Part shown: in pieces, positions 47,212-56,346 of the stretch
Numbering within the stretch: position 1 is the first letter of the stretch
How the letters are laid out: each line of letters opens with the position of its first letter
Assembly (NCBI GenBank): GCA_016717595.1
Contig: JADKFE010000032.1
Coordinates: 25,767 to 89,766 of the forward strand
DNA: 64,000 nucleotides
Origin: Deltaproteobacteria bacterium
GTDB taxonomy: Bacteria > Myxococcota_A > UBA796 > CAJQPC01
Direction of reading: 5' to 3'
Translations under genes and position numbers: made by a program
Notes under the pieces: model-generated
Database searches by the model: none
Told to the model about the DNA's origin: nothing
Seen by the model: only the letters and a program-made list of their open reading frames with translations

Positions 47212-48174
47212 ATGCTCCCCCCTCCCCGCCCACCCCGGCCCCGCCCTCTGCGCCCCGAGCACGAAGACGCCGCGCTCCACACCCTGCTCGCCGCCGCCCC
47301 GGCCGAGCAGGCCGCGTGGCTGCGCGCCCGGGGCCTCCCGGCGGTCACGCTCCTCCCGCTCACGAACGCCTGCGCCAACCGCTGCTTCTTCTGCGCCGGG
47401 CCGGGCACCATCACCGTGCGCCCCGAGGACGTCACCCCCGCCGCGCACATCGTGCGGCACTTACGCCAGCGCCCGGCCGACGTGCGCCGCCTGCTCATCG
47501 GCGGCAACGAGCCCACGCTGCACCCCGACTTTGAGGGCGCGCTGCGCGCCGCGCGGAGGCTGGGCTACACCCGGGTGGAGCTGATGACCAGCGGCACCAC
47601 CTTGGCCGCCGGGGCGAGCGCCTGGCGGCTCTTGGGCCTCGCTGAAGTGGTCGTGCCGCTGTATTCGGCGGACCGCGCGGTGCATGACGCGGTGTGCGGC
47701 GTGCGGTGTTTTGACCGCGTGGTCGCGGGCCTCGACGCCGCCGACGCCGCCGGGATCCAGGTGAGCCCCCACACCGTGGCCTTGCCCGAGACGCTGGACG
47801 GCCTGGACACCCTCGCCCAGCTCTGCCATGACCGCTGGGGCGCGCGGCTCGCCGTGGGGCTGTTGCGGGAGAAGCCGGTGTTTGACTGGGCCAAACGCGC
47901 GCCGCGGCTCGACGCCGTGCGTGAGGCGTTAGGCCGCGTCGGGCACTATGCGCCGCTGCCTTTGGTGGCGCCGCGCTGCCTGAGCCCGGCGTGGGCGGAG
48001 GAGCTGGCGGAGGAGGCGCAGGCCTCGCTTCTGGCGCGGCTGTACTTCATGACCCAGCGTCGGGAGCACCCGTCGGTCTGTGACGGCTGCGCGCTCAGGC
48101 CGCGGTGCCCGGGGGTGGTCGCGGCGTACGCTGGGGAGGCCGAGGCCCTCCGCCCGGTGTGGCGAAGGGCCTGA
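47212..48174 (+). CDS. Radical SAM protein
   Basis: 320 residues from ATG 47,212. The [4Fe-4S] SAM motif is in LTNACANRCFFCAGPG (C-x3-C-x2-C), followed by LLIGGNEPTLHPDFEGALRA, the usual G-G-N/E-P-T-L substrate/SAM region. The C-terminal CDGCALRPRCPGV may bind a further cluster, as in SPASM/Twitch enzymes. A stand-alone gene without a peptide substrate nearby; reaction unknown. Confidence 0.8.
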   Translation: MLPPPRPPRPRPLRPEHEDAALHTLLAAAPAEQAAWLRARGLPAVTLLPLTNACANRCFFCAGPGTITVRPEDVTPAAHIVRHLRQRPADVRRLLIGGNEPTLHPDFEGALRAARRLGYTRVELMTSGTTLAAGASAWRLLGLAEVVVPLYSADRAVHDAVCGVRCFDRVVAGLDAADAAGIQVSPHTVALPETLDGLDTLAQLCHDRWGARLAVGLLREKPVFDWAKRAPRLDAVREALGRVGHYAPLPLVAPRCLSPAWAEELAEEAQASLLARLYFMTQRREHPSVCDGCALRPRCPGVVAAYAGEAEALRPVWRRA

Positions 48175-48180
48175 GGGGGC

Positions 48181-48759
48181 TCAGGCGCGGTAGACGTCTA
48201 CGCCGAGGAGCACGATGTCGGTCTTGGGCTTGTCGCCGGGGCCGACGGGGCTGTTGCAGATGGTGTCCACGACGTCGAGGCCCTGGATGACCTTGCCGAA
48301 GACGGTGTGTTTGCCGTCGAGCCAGGGGGTGGCCACCTGGCACAAGAAGAACTGCGAGCCGTTCGTGTTCGGGCCCGCGTTGGCCATGGACAGCACACCC
48401 TTGCCGGTGTGGCGCAGGCTGGGGTCGAACTCGTCCTTAAACTTCCAGCCGGGGCCGCCGCGGCCGGTGCCCGTGGGGTCGCCGCCCTGGGCCATGAAGT
48501 CTTTGATGACGCGGTGGAAGATGATGCCCTTGTACAGCGGCTCCTTCGTCTTGATGCCCTGGGGGGTCGTCCACTCGACGGCGCCGGTGGAGAGCGCGAC
48601 GAAGTTGGCGACGGTGCGGGGGGTCTTCTCCTCGTAGAGCTCGGCGACCATGTCGCCCATCGAGGTGCGGATCTTCGCGTGAAGTTTGCCGGTGCCGGGG
48701 ATCATCTCCTCGACGCTGGGGGCGGGAGAGTCAGGGGCGTTGCGAGAAAAGAACGACAT
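48181..48759 (-). CDS. Cyclophilin-type peptidyl-prolyl isomerase
   Basis: 192 residues. Cyclophilin hallmarks: EKTPRTVANFVALSTG, FHRVIKDFMAQGGDPTGTG, GVLSMANAGPNTNGSQFFLC, TPWLDGKHTVFGKVIQG. The Arg, Phe, Gln and Trp/His of the active site are present. No signal peptide, so cytoplasmic. It converges with the radical SAM gene, stops 6 bp apart. Confidence 0.93.
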   Translation of the reverse strand: MSFFSRNAPDSPAPSVEEMIPGTGKLHAKIRTSMGDMVAELYEEKTPRTVANFVALSTGAVEWTTPQGIKTKEPLYKGIIFHRVIKDFMAQGGDPTGTGRGGPGWKFKDEFDPSLRHTGKGVLSMANAGPNTNGSQFFLCQVATPWLDGKHTVFGKVIQGLDVVDTICNSPVGPGDKPKTDIVLLGVDVYRA

Positions 48760-48827
48760 GGGGGTACCTCCGAGTTGGCCGATGCCTCTATCCTGCTAAG
48801 CTCTATGCTGCCTCGCCTGGAGCTCGG

Positions 48828-49289
48828 ATGCCGTCATCAACCCCCCACGCGCTCATGGTCTGCACGGGCAACCTCTGCCGCAGCCCCATGGCCGAGGCCC
48901 TCGCCCGAGACTACGCCGCGCGCCGAAGCATCCCGCTGGAGGTGCGCTCGGCCTCGGTCATGGGCCTCAACGGCAACCCCGCCCACCGCAACACCGTCGC
49001 CGTGATGAAGGAGGTCGACCTCGACCTCTCCACCCACCGCGCCCAGCCCGTCACCGATGAGCTCGTGGCCTGGGCCGACTACATCCTCGTCATGGAGATC
49101 GGCCACGCCAGCGCCCTGCGCGACCGCCACCCGGGCAGCGAAGACAAGATCATGATGTTGGGCACCTTTGGCCGCACCCTGGAGATCCCCGACCCCATCG
49201 GCTTCTGGAAGCGCCCGTTCCGCACCAGCCGCGAGCTGATCCGCCGCTGTGTGGAGGGCTTCGTGGACCAGCTCCCGCCGCAGAGGTGA
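48828..49289 (+). CDS. Low-molecular-weight protein tyrosine phosphatase family
   Basis: 153 residues. The catalytic P-loop CTGNLCRSP (C-x5-R-S) is near the N-terminus and a candidate general-acid DP lies in EIPDPIG. Typical length. It removes phosphate from tyrosine of proteins, often of exopolysaccharide kinases, or from arginine; substrate unknown. Stand-alone gene. Confidence 0.88.
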   Translation: MPSSTPHALMVCTGNLCRSPMAEALARDYAARRSIPLEVRSASVMGLNGNPAHRNTVAVMKEVDLDLSTHRAQPVTDELVAWADYILVMEIGHASALRDRHPGSEDKIMMLGTFGRTLEIPDPIGFWKRPFRTSRELIRRCVEGFVDQLPPQR

Positions 49290-49298
49290 GGAGAGCGG

Positions 49299-49733
49299 TC
49301 AACAGGCCGCGAGGGCGGCCTCCAGGCGGTCTAAGTTCTGCTCGTTGGCCTGAGCGATAAACTCTTTGACGCGGGCGTGCTCTTCCGGGGAGTCGAAGCG
49401 CATCACCCAGGTGAGCAGGGTCTCTCCAGCCTCTTCAGCGAGGGTGATCGTCATTCGGAAGCTGTGCACGGGGTCGAGGTGCTCGTGGACCAGGCGCTCC
49501 GGCGGGAGCACCTCCAGGAGACGTTTCTCCATGCGGTAGACCGCGCCGTCGGGGCCGCGCATGACGTGATGCCAAGCGCCGCCCGGGCGAAGCTCAAAGC
49601 GCTCCACCTCGTTGGTGAAGCCCTCTGGACCCCACCACCGCGCGAGCTTGGTCGGGTCGGTGTGATGCTCCCAGACGAGCGCGCGCGCCGCGCGAACACG
49701 GCGCGCCGTGACGATGATGGGCTCGTGGAGCAT
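49299..49733 (-). CDS. SRPBCC/AHSA1-domain protein
   Basis: 144 residues. ARALVWEHHTDPTKLARWWG, FELRPGGAWHHVMRGPDGA and ITLAEEAGETLLTWVMRFDS follow the order of AHSA1-like START-fold proteins, which bind small hydrophobic ligands or act as Hsp90 co-factors. Cytoplasmic. It converges with the phosphatase gene. Confidence 0.85.
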   Translation of the reverse strand: MLHEPIIVTARRVRAARALVWEHHTDPTKLARWWGPEGFTNEVERFELRPGGAWHHVMRGPDGAVYRMEKRLLEVLPPERLVHEHLDPVHSFRMTITLAEEAGETLLTWVMRFDSPEEHARVKEFIAQANEQNLDRLEAALAAC

Positions 49734-49754
49734 GATGGGCCTCGGCGCTGGGGC

Positions 49755-50273
49755 CTAGAAGATCTCGACGGACTTGTTGTCGCAGTCCACACGCAGCCCG
49801 ACGTCCTCTCCGACCTCCACAGAGACGCTCTTCACCGGCGCCCAGCCGGGGTTCGCGGAGTCGGCGGGGCAGACGACCTTCACCTGGTAGGTCCCGGCGG
49901 GCAGCTCCTCGCGGGTGCGGCCCGCGCGCTTCTCGACGCGGTCCACGAAGATCGGCGGTTGGGTCGCGCCAGAGCTGGTGGTGATCACGGAGAGGGTGCC
50001 CGTGGGGGCGGGCGGCTCCACCGCGGGAGGCGGCGTCGGCGCGCGAGGGCGGGGCGGCGTCTCGGCGGGTGTTTGGGTGGCCACGGGCGCGGGCTCGACG
50101 ACGGGCTCAACCACGGGCGCGGGCTCGACGGCCTCAACGACCTGCACCGTGGGCGGCGGCGGCGGCGGCAGCGGCGCGGGGGTGAACACCAGGCGCATGA
50201 CGATGAAGGTGCTCAGCGCGCCGGCGAGGGCGCCCGCGGCGAGCAGGCCGAGGCGCTCGACGTTTGGGGTCAT
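49755..50273 (-). CDS. Single-span membrane protein with PEGA-like C-terminus
   Basis: 172 residues. One span (LGLLAAGALAGALSTFIVMR), a long Pro/Val/Glu/Ala linker, then an exported domain GTLSVITTSSGATQPPIFVD with LPAGTYQVKVVCPADSANPG and SVSVEVGEDVGLRVDCD. The same C-terminal domain ends the Ser/Thr kinase encoded next door (QVKVVCPADS-x-NPGWAPVKS is shared). So this is a kinase-less partner that probably binds the same envelope ligand. Confidence 0.65.
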   Translation of the reverse strand: MTPNVERLGLLAAGALAGALSTFIVMRLVFTPAPLPPPPPPTVQVVEAVEPAPVVEPVVEPAPVATQTPAETPPRPRAPTPPPAVEPPAPTGTLSVITTSSGATQPPIFVDRVEKRAGRTREELPAGTYQVKVVCPADSANPGWAPVKSVSVEVGEDVGLRVDCDNKSVEIF

Positions 50274-50320
50274 GGGGCTTCCTCAGCGTAAAAGGACCAA
50301 AGTGGGCGCTAGGAGAGAGT

Positions 50321-52336
50321 CTAGAGCGCCTCTACCGTCGCCATGTCGCAGTCTACTTTGAGCCCCGCCGCGCTGTTGGCCTCGACGAAGAGGCTCTTCA
50401 CGGGAGCCCAGCCGGGGTTCTTCGAGTCAGCGGGGCAGACGACCTTGACCTGGTGGGTGCCCACCTTGACCGTGTTGATCCGGGCCGTGCTCTTGATCCC
50501 GCCGATGTAAACGTCGGGCGTCGCCGCGCCGGAGCTTACGGTGATGATCTTGATCTCTCCCGTGCCCGAGGCCTCCACCGGCGGATCCGGGATGCGCTCG
50601 CCGGGCATGAGCTCGCCGCCTTCGTCTGGATCGCGGTCGCGGTCGCGGTCGCGGTCACGGTCGCGAGAGGAGCCGCCTTGGTCTCGCCCGCCGCTGCCCT
50701 CGTCGGGGCCGGTCTTCACCGTGGCGCCGCCGTCTGTCGGGTTTGGCGGCGTGGTCGTCCCGGCGCCGTCCACCGGCACGGGCGGCGTGGTGGTGCCGCC
50801 GCCGTCCACCGGCACCGGCGGCGTGGTGGTGCCACCATCGGGGGGCACGAGGGGATCCACGAGGGCCTCCTCAGTGACCGGGCCGTTGATCTCTAAATGC
50901 CGCATCGCCAGCTTCGCGAACACGAAGGTCAACACGAGCACGGCGAGGCCGATCATCGCCAACATGCCCGTGGAGATGCCCTCCTCTTGGGGAGGCAGCG
51001 CCTGGTGCGGGGCGTAGTCGTGGGGGTAAGGCGCGTACTGGCCGCCCACGGCCACGGGCAGGCCGCCGCGGGGGTCGATCACCACCTGGGAGGCCAGGGG
51101 TGAGTTCATCATGCCGCGCAGGGGCGGGGCGACGACGGCGGGGTTGAACGTGGGCTGGGACTGGCTGACGTTGCTCACGTTGGAGTGGTACTGCCCGCCG
51201 AAGCCGCTGGGCTCGGACACGCCGGAGACCTCGGAGACGTCCAGGCCTTGATCGGCGGACATGCTCACGGCCTGGGGCGGCGGCGCGCCGCGGGGCTGGG
51301 CGGGGCCGATGCCGATCACCACGGCGGCGACGTCTCGGCCGGGGCGCTCTTTGCGCAGGCGGTCGAGGGCCAACAGCGAGGACTGGAACTGGAGCACCTG
51401 ATCCCGGGCGAGCACAGGATCGGGCACGAGGCGCGCGAGATCCTGGGCCAAGGTCATCGAGGTCTCGTGCCGGGCGTAGGGATCGCGCTGGAGCGCGCGC
51501 ATCAGCGCCGGACCCAAGGGGCCATGCACCCCCATGAGGCGTGAGGCGCGGCGGGCGCCCTCGTCTTGCTCCATGAGCGCCCGCAGCACCCGGGGCTCTT
51601 TCTCGGGGAAGAGCGGCTGCAGCATCGCCAGCTCATAGAGCACCGCGGCGACGCCGTATTGATCCGCCCGGGCGCTCACCTCAGCGCCGCTGGCTTGCTC
51701 TGGGGACATGTAGCCCCAGGTGCCCTTCACCGCGCCGCGGGTCTCGTCGGCGTTGAGCGCCTTGGAGATGCCGAAGTCGAGCACCTTCACCACACCCTGC
51801 GGGTTGAGGATGAGGTTCGAGGGCTTCACGTCGCGGTGAACGAGGTGCAGGGCCGTGCCGCGCTCGTCCCGGATCGTGTGGGCGTAGTGCAGGCCCTCGC
51901 AGATCTGGCGGCCAAGCTCGGCGATGACGGCCAGGGGGATCTGCAGGCCGTTTCGTTTGCAGTGGGAGATGGCGCGACGGAAGGTGAGGCCCTCGACGAA
52001 GTCCATCACGATGTAGAAGACGTCCCCTTCGCGGTCGAAGTCCTGAATCTGCACCACGTTCTGGTGCTGGAGCATCGACCCGATGCGCGCCTCGTTCAAG
52101 AAGAGCTGCTGGAACTTGGCGTCGTTGGCGTGCTCGGGGAGGATGACCTTGATCGCCACCTTGGGGGCGACGCCCGCGAGGCTCTCGCGCCGGGCCTCGT
52201 ACACCCGCGCCATGCCGCCCGTCGAGACGCAGCGGATCAGGCGGTAGCGCCCCAGCCGATCCGTGACGATGGACTCACCGCCAGGGGATTGGGCGCCGGG
52301 GGCTTGGGTGCTGGGCGTTGTGTTGGGCGCGCTCAT
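50321..52336 (-). CDS. Transmembrane Ser/Thr protein kinase with PEGA-like sensor
   Basis: 671 residues from ATG 52,336. Kinase domain about 30-300: glycine loop CVSTGGMARVYEA, VAIKVI (Lys), LHLVHRDVKPSNLIL (catalytic Asp), KVLDFGISKA and GTWGYMSPEQ, all active-site residues present. After a Gly/Pro-rich juxtamembrane part comes one span (GMLAMIGLAVLVLTFVFAKL). The outside has Thr/Pro/Gly repeats, an Arg-Asp repeat (RDRDRDRDRD) and a C-terminal beta domain shared with the downstream gene. A Hanks-type kinase sensing an envelope signal; the FHA protein at 4.3 kb is the kind of reader such kinases use. Confidence 0.9.
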   Translation of the reverse strand: MSAPNTTPSTQAPGAQSPGGESIVTDRLGRYRLIRCVSTGGMARVYEARRESLAGVAPKVAIKVILPEHANDAKFQQLFLNEARIGSMLQHQNVVQIQDFDREGDVFYIVMDFVEGLTFRRAISHCKRNGLQIPLAVIAELGRQICEGLHYAHTIRDERGTALHLVHRDVKPSNLILNPQGVVKVLDFGISKALNADETRGAVKGTWGYMSPEQASGAEVSARADQYGVAAVLYELAMLQPLFPEKEPRVLRALMEQDEGARRASRLMGVHGPLGPALMRALQRDPYARHETSMTLAQDLARLVPDPVLARDQVLQFQSSLLALDRLRKERPGRDVAAVVIGIGPAQPRGAPPPQAVSMSADQGLDVSEVSGVSEPSGFGGQYHSNVSNVSQSQPTFNPAVVAPPLRGMMNSPLASQVVIDPRGGLPVAVGGQYAPYPHDYAPHQALPPQEEGISTGMLAMIGLAVLVLTFVFAKLAMRHLEINGPVTEEALVDPLVPPDGGTTTPPVPVDGGGTTTPPVPVDGAGTTTPPNPTDGGATVKTGPDEGSGGRDQGGSSRDRDRDRDRDRDPDEGGELMPGERIPDPPVEASGTGEIKIITVSSGAATPDVYIGGIKSTARINTVKVGTHQVKVVCPADSKNPGWAPVKSLFVEANSAAGLKVDCDMATVEAL

Positions 52337-52445
52337 CTCCATCCTCAAGAACGTTCAGCGGGCGACCAGCAGGAGACGCGGACGCGAAGGGCGTATCCGT
52401 AAACTCTCTCACAACCCAGCCGGAGAGTCAACCTTCTCCCCGCCC

Positions 52446-54164
52446 TCACATGCGATCCAGGGGCTGAATGCCCAAGAGCTTGAGACCTTGGCCGAGCACC
52501 CGGGCGCTGGCCTCGATCACCTGCAGGCGGCGGTCACGATCCTCGGGCGCGGCGGTGAGCACGGGCAGGTCGTGGTAGTAGCGGTTGATGAGCCCGGCGA
52601 GGTTAAAGAGGTAGTCGCACAAGGTGTTTGGGCGGCTGCCGTCGATGGCGCTCACCACGACCTCGTTGAGCCGGGTCAGGGCGATCGTCAGCTCACGCTC
52701 GACGGGCTCCACGGGGGTGAACGGCGCGAGCGTCCAGGCCGTGATGCCGCCTTTGGCCTGCAGGCTCCGGCAGCGCGCGTAGCTGTACATCAGAAACGGC
52801 GCGGTGTTGCCGTCCAGCGTGAGCATCTTCTCCCAGCGAAACGTGACGTCGGACTGGGGGTTCTGGGAGAGATCGGCGTACCGCACCGCGGCCACGCCGA
52901 CGGCCTCGGCGATCTTTGCGCGCTCGTCATCGCTGAGGTTCGGCGACTTCTGATCCACCAGGGCCCGGGCGTGGCGCGCGGCCTCATCGAGCAGATCCTT
53001 GAGGTTGACGACGTTGCCTTTGCGGGACGACATCGTGCCCTCAGGCATGCTCAACAGGCCGAACCAGCAGTGAACCAGCTCGGCCTGGGTCCAGCCCAGC
53101 TTCTTGCAGGCCGCGAAGAGCTGCTGGAAATGAAACTGCTGGCGGGTGTCGGTGACGTAGACGATGCGGGTGGGGGACCAGCGGTCGAGGCGATACCGCG
53201 CCGTGGCCAGGTCGGTGGTGCCGTAGAGCGCCGCGCCGTCGCGCTTGCGGATGAGCATCGGCGCCTTGGCGAGGCCGGGGCCGTCGGCGTCCTCAAAGGG
53301 GATCACCACGGCGCCGTCGCTCACCTGGGCCACGCCCGAGGCCAGAAGCGACTCCACGAGGGGCTGGAGCATGTCGTTGTAGGCGCTCTCCCCGAGCACC
53401 TCATCAAACTGGATGCCCAGCCGGGCGTAGAGCGTGTTGAACTCTTGAAGGGAGACCTCGATGAACTGGCGCCACAGGGCACGATTGTCGGGATCCCCGG
53501 CCTGGAGCTTGGCCGTCTCGTGGCGCGCTTGGTCGGCGAGGGTTGGATCGGCCTCGGCCCGCACCTCAAAGTCCGCGTAGATGCGCTGCAGCTCGCCGAT
53601 GGGGTCGGCCTCGTACGCCTCGGCGTCGAGCCAGCCGCGCCAGGCGACGATGAGCTTGCCGAACTGCGTGCCCCAGTCGCCGATGTGGTTGTCGGCGATG
53701 ACCTCGTACCCGGCGAAGCGGGTCATGTTGTGCAGCGCCGCGCCGATCACCGTGGAGCGCAGGTGCCCGACGTGCATCCGTTTGGCGACGTTGGGGCTGG
53801 AGTAGTCGATGACGACCCGGCCCTGGCGCTGGGCGAGGCCGAGCTGGGCGTCTTCACACTGGGCGACGAGCTGGGCGCCTAACCAGGCGTCGTTCAAGGT
53901 GAAGTTGATGAAGCCCGGCCCGGCGATGGACACGGCGCGCACGGCGGCGTGGGCGGGCAGGCGCTCGACGATGGCCTGGGCCACGGCGCGGGGGTTCTGC
54001 TTGTTGGCTTTGGCGATGCGGAAGGCGCTGTTGGACTGGTAGTCGCCGTGGGCGGCGTCCCGGGTGGGGGCGGCGGGCTCAAGCTCGTCTGCGGTGAAGC
54101 CCGCGGCGAGGGCGGCCTCGCGGACGAGGGCGGTGATCAGCGAAGGCGCGTTCTGCGGCGACAT
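52446..54164 (-). CDS. argS: Arginyl-tRNA synthetase
   Basis: 572 residues. Class I enzyme: HIGH motif as HVGH (131-134, in AKRMHVGHLRSTVIG), NHIGDWGTQFGKLI, GMSSRKGN-type KMSKS site (GTMSSRKGNVVNLKDLLDEA), and a C-terminal anticodon-binding helical domain (LNEVVVSAIDGSRPNTLCDY, LAGLINRYYHDLPVL). The N-terminal D-loop-binding domain is present (PTRDAAHGDYQSNSAFRIAK). Charges tRNA-Arg. Single-gene unit. Confidence 0.97.
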   Translation of the reverse strand: MSPQNAPSLITALVREAALAAGFTADELEPAAPTRDAAHGDYQSNSAFRIAKANKQNPRAVAQAIVERLPAHAAVRAVSIAGPGFINFTLNDAWLGAQLVAQCEDAQLGLAQRQGRVVIDYSSPNVAKRMHVGHLRSTVIGAALHNMTRFAGYEVIADNHIGDWGTQFGKLIVAWRGWLDAEAYEADPIGELQRIYADFEVRAEADPTLADQARHETAKLQAGDPDNRALWRQFIEVSLQEFNTLYARLGIQFDEVLGESAYNDMLQPLVESLLASGVAQVSDGAVVIPFEDADGPGLAKAPMLIRKRDGAALYGTTDLATARYRLDRWSPTRIVYVTDTRQQFHFQQLFAACKKLGWTQAELVHCWFGLLSMPEGTMSSRKGNVVNLKDLLDEAARHARALVDQKSPNLSDDERAKIAEAVGVAAVRYADLSQNPQSDVTFRWEKMLTLDGNTAPFLMYSYARCRSLQAKGGITAWTLAPFTPVEPVERELTIALTRLNEVVVSAIDGSRPNTLCDYLFNLAGLINRYYHDLPVLTAAPEDRDRRLQVIEASARVLGQGLKLLGIQPLDRM

Positions 54165-54233
54165 GGCGACTCTCGGCGTGGGTCAAGGCGCCTCCCTATC
54201 GGGGCCGCCTCCCCCTCGCCAGCCGTCGCGCGC

Positions 54234-54965
54234 TCAGGGCGAGCTTGGGGCCGGGCAGGCCTTGAGCAAGGCCGCGAGGGTCTCCGGCGCGGGCACGAAG
54301 CTGGGCTCGCCGTTGCCCATCGTCAGCAGGGGGCGACCCGCGCTCAGCCGGGCGCAGGCTTGATCTTGGCTCACGGCCTGCACGGCGCGGTCCCACATCG
54401 AGGAGAAGGCCTCGCGGCAGGGCGCAGGGTTGGTGAGGGCCGCGCAGACCGCCACGTCGGCGGGGCGCCCCAAGAGCTGCGTCGCGCGGTAGCGCTCTCC
54501 CCAGAACAGCCGCGCGGCGTCGGGCGCGATGCTCGCCGCAGAGAACAGGGCGACGCGCGCCTCGGCGATCGCCGGCGCCTCATCCACCGAGAGCCGGGCC
54601 TGCTCACGGACGAGGTGAAAGTTGCAGGGCCTCGAGAAGCGGATGCGATCGCAGATCTCCGTGGCGGCGGCGACCTCCCCATGGGCGGCGAGGCGCTCGG
54701 CGACGTTAAACCGGCACTCGTCGAGCCACACTCCTTGGCCCAAGGCCACGCAGTCGCCCTCGCCGAGATCCTCCTTGCGGTCGAGCACCTGCACCCCACA
54801 CTGGCCGAGCTGGGTGGGGTCGGAGAGCGTGCGGCACAAGGCGAGGCCCTGGTGGATCGGCGTCGTCGGGTCGAGGGCTTGGGTGAGCCGCTCGGCCTCG
54901 CTGGGCTCGGCGCAGGCGCCCAAGAGGGTGAGGAGCCCGAGGGCCAAGGCGCTCAGCTTTGGCAT
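54234..54965 (-). CDS. Cys-rich lipoprotein
   Basis: 243 residues. MPKLSALALGLLTLLGACAE is a lipoprotein signal. The mature part has about eleven further Cys, mostly paired in helices (LALCRTLSDPTQLGQCGVQV, GDCVALGQGVWLDECRFNVA, ICDRIRFSRPCNFHLV), suggesting disulfide-braced helical repeats. Function unknown. It overlaps the zinc-ribbon gene by 13 bp and follows it. Confidence 0.65.
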   Translation of the reverse strand: MPKLSALALGLLTLLGACAEPSEAERLTQALDPTTPIHQGLALCRTLSDPTQLGQCGVQVLDRKEDLGEGDCVALGQGVWLDECRFNVAERLAAHGEVAAATEICDRIRFSRPCNFHLVREQARLSVDEAPAIAEARVALFSAASIAPDAARLFWGERYRATQLLGRPADVAVCAALTNPAPCREAFSSMWDRAVQAVSQDQACARLSAGRPLLTMGNGEPSFVPAPETLAALLKACPAPSSP

Positions 54966-55204
54966 GAGCCCGGCGCCTCGCCGCAGGTGCCGCAGGCTGG
55001 AGGCTGGTCTTGAGCGGCCTCGGCCCGCGCCCGGGGGCCGTTGATCAGCCCGCTGAAGGTGGAGACGCGCCGGGTGAGCGCGCCGTCGCCGTCGTAGCCC
55101 AAGGCGCAGTCTTCGCCGCAGCGCGCCACGTCGGCCTGCCCGCTGCGCTGAATCACCTCGATCACCTCGCCGCAGCGCGCGCAGGAGTACTCTACGAGGG
55201 GCAT
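54953..55204 (-). CDS. FmdB-type zinc-ribbon protein
   Basis: 83 residues from ATG 55,204. MPLVEYSCARCGEVIEVIQR with VARCGEDC gives the C-x2-C...C-x3-C ribbon of FmdB-like regulators; a second pair (PACGTCGEAPGSC) closes the C-terminus. Function of the family is poorly known. Its start codon overlaps the start of the divergent lipoprotein gene. Confidence 0.65.
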   Translation of the reverse strand: MPLVEYSCARCGEVIEVIQRSGQADVARCGEDCALGYDGDGALTRRVSTFSGLINGPRARAEAAQDQPPACGTCGEAPGSCQS

Positions 55205-55589
55205 GGCACTCTCCTCCTCAGGACTCTCGCAGTTTACCTCGCGCCGCTTGAGCGCGGTGGGCCTCCTGTGGCTCCTCCTCTTCGGGTTGGGGGGCTGCGC
55301 CGTGGGTGTCAACGAGCCGCCGAGCCCCGGCAGCCCCGCCGCCCAGGCCGTCGAGGCGCTGCCCGAGCTGATTGACAGGAGCGAGGCCGCCGCTCGACAC
55401 GCCGCCGACGCCGAGGGCGTCGCCGCGCGGCTGCGCGCCGGAGAGCTCAATGAAGCCGAGGCGTTGGCCGAGCTTGAGCGCCTCACCGCCGCCGCCGAGG
55501 CCGAGACCGCCCGCGCCCGATCGGCCCTGGAGGCGGTGAGAGCGCCCCTTCGGCGGCAGGATGGCGCCGCCGAGCCGACCCGTCCTTGA
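55203..55589 (+). CDS. Small helical lipoprotein
   Basis: Up to 128 residues; ATG 55,203 or a GTG near 55,256 directly before LLWLLLFGLGGCAV. Lipobox GLGGC. The mature part is a helical Ala/Glu-rich segment (EALPELIDRSEAAARHAADA, ELNEAEALAELERLTAAAEA), probably a coiled coil in the periplasm. The first ATG shares the CATG at 55,202-55,205 with the leftward zinc-ribbon gene. Confidence 0.5.
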   Translation: MALSSSGLSQFTSRRLSAVGLLWLLLFGLGGCAVGVNEPPSPGSPAAQAVEALPELIDRSEAAARHAADAEGVAARLRAGELNEAEALAELERLTAAAEAETARARSALEAVRAPLRRQDGAAEPTRP

Positions 55590-55665
55590 CTTCAGTTTGA
55601 CGGAGCGGTTGCGACCCCCGACCCGCTGGGACTAAGGTGGGGCGGCCTACCCCTGAGGAGACCCG

Positions 55666-56280
55666 ATGACCACGACCCTGCGCCTCTTCCTGCTCACCAC
55701 GCTGTCTTTCACCCTGAGCCTCGGCTGCGGCGACAAAGAGGAGACCGACTCCGGCACCACGGACGACTCCACGGCGGACGACTCGGCCACCGATGACTCC
55801 GAGACCGAAGGGGACGCCGACGCGGACTCGGACGCCGACTCCGACACCGACGCGGACTCGGACGCGGACAGCGACGCGGACTCCGACGACTCCGACGCGG
55901 ACAGCGACTCCGACTCCGACAGCGACGCCGACTCGGACACGGACTCCGACTCCGACGCCGACCCCGAGAAGTCCCACGCCACGGACATCCAGCCGATCTT
56001 CAACAACAGCTGCAAGGGCTGCCACACCGGCGGCGGCGCCAGCGGCACGCTCAAGCTCGACGGCGGCTACTCGGAGATCGTGAACAAGGCCTCGTCCCAG
56101 CTCAGCAAGATGGACCTCATCGAGCCCGGCGACACGGCCAACAGCTACCTCTGGCTCAAGCTCAAGGGCACCCACACCGCCGCGGGCGGCTCTGGCGTTC
56201 AGATGCCCAAGGGCGGCTCGATCTCGGCGGCGGACCTCACCACCATCGAGACCTGGATCACCGAGGGCGCCAACCCCTGA
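55666..56280 (+). CDS. Surface lipoprotein with c-type cytochrome domain
   Basis: 204 residues. Signal ending LSLGCGDKEE (lipobox SLGC). A roughly 80-residue acidic Asp/Ser/Thr/Ala linker (DADSDADSDTDADSDADSD pattern) follows. The C-terminal 100 residues start ATDIQPIFNNSCKGCHTGGG, with one haem-binding CKGCH, and contain LIEPGDTANSYLWLKLKGTH and IETWITEGANP, like planctomycete-type cytochrome C domains. Probably an exposed electron carrier. The next gene ends in the same domain. Confidence 0.75.
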   Translation: MTTTLRLFLLTTLSFTLSLGCGDKEETDSGTTDDSTADDSATDDSETEGDADADSDADSDTDADSDADSDADSDDSDADSDSDSDSDADSDTDSDSDADPEKSHATDIQPIFNNSCKGCHTGGGASGTLKLDGGYSEIVNKASSQLSKMDLIEPGDTANSYLWLKLKGTHTAAGGSGVQMPKGGSISAADLTTIETWITEGANP

Positions 56281-56346
56281 TGAGGGCGTGAGATGGGGCG
56301 CTCGTCGCCCCCGCCGCCCCTCAACCGTACTCTCTGGAGCTTCCCG

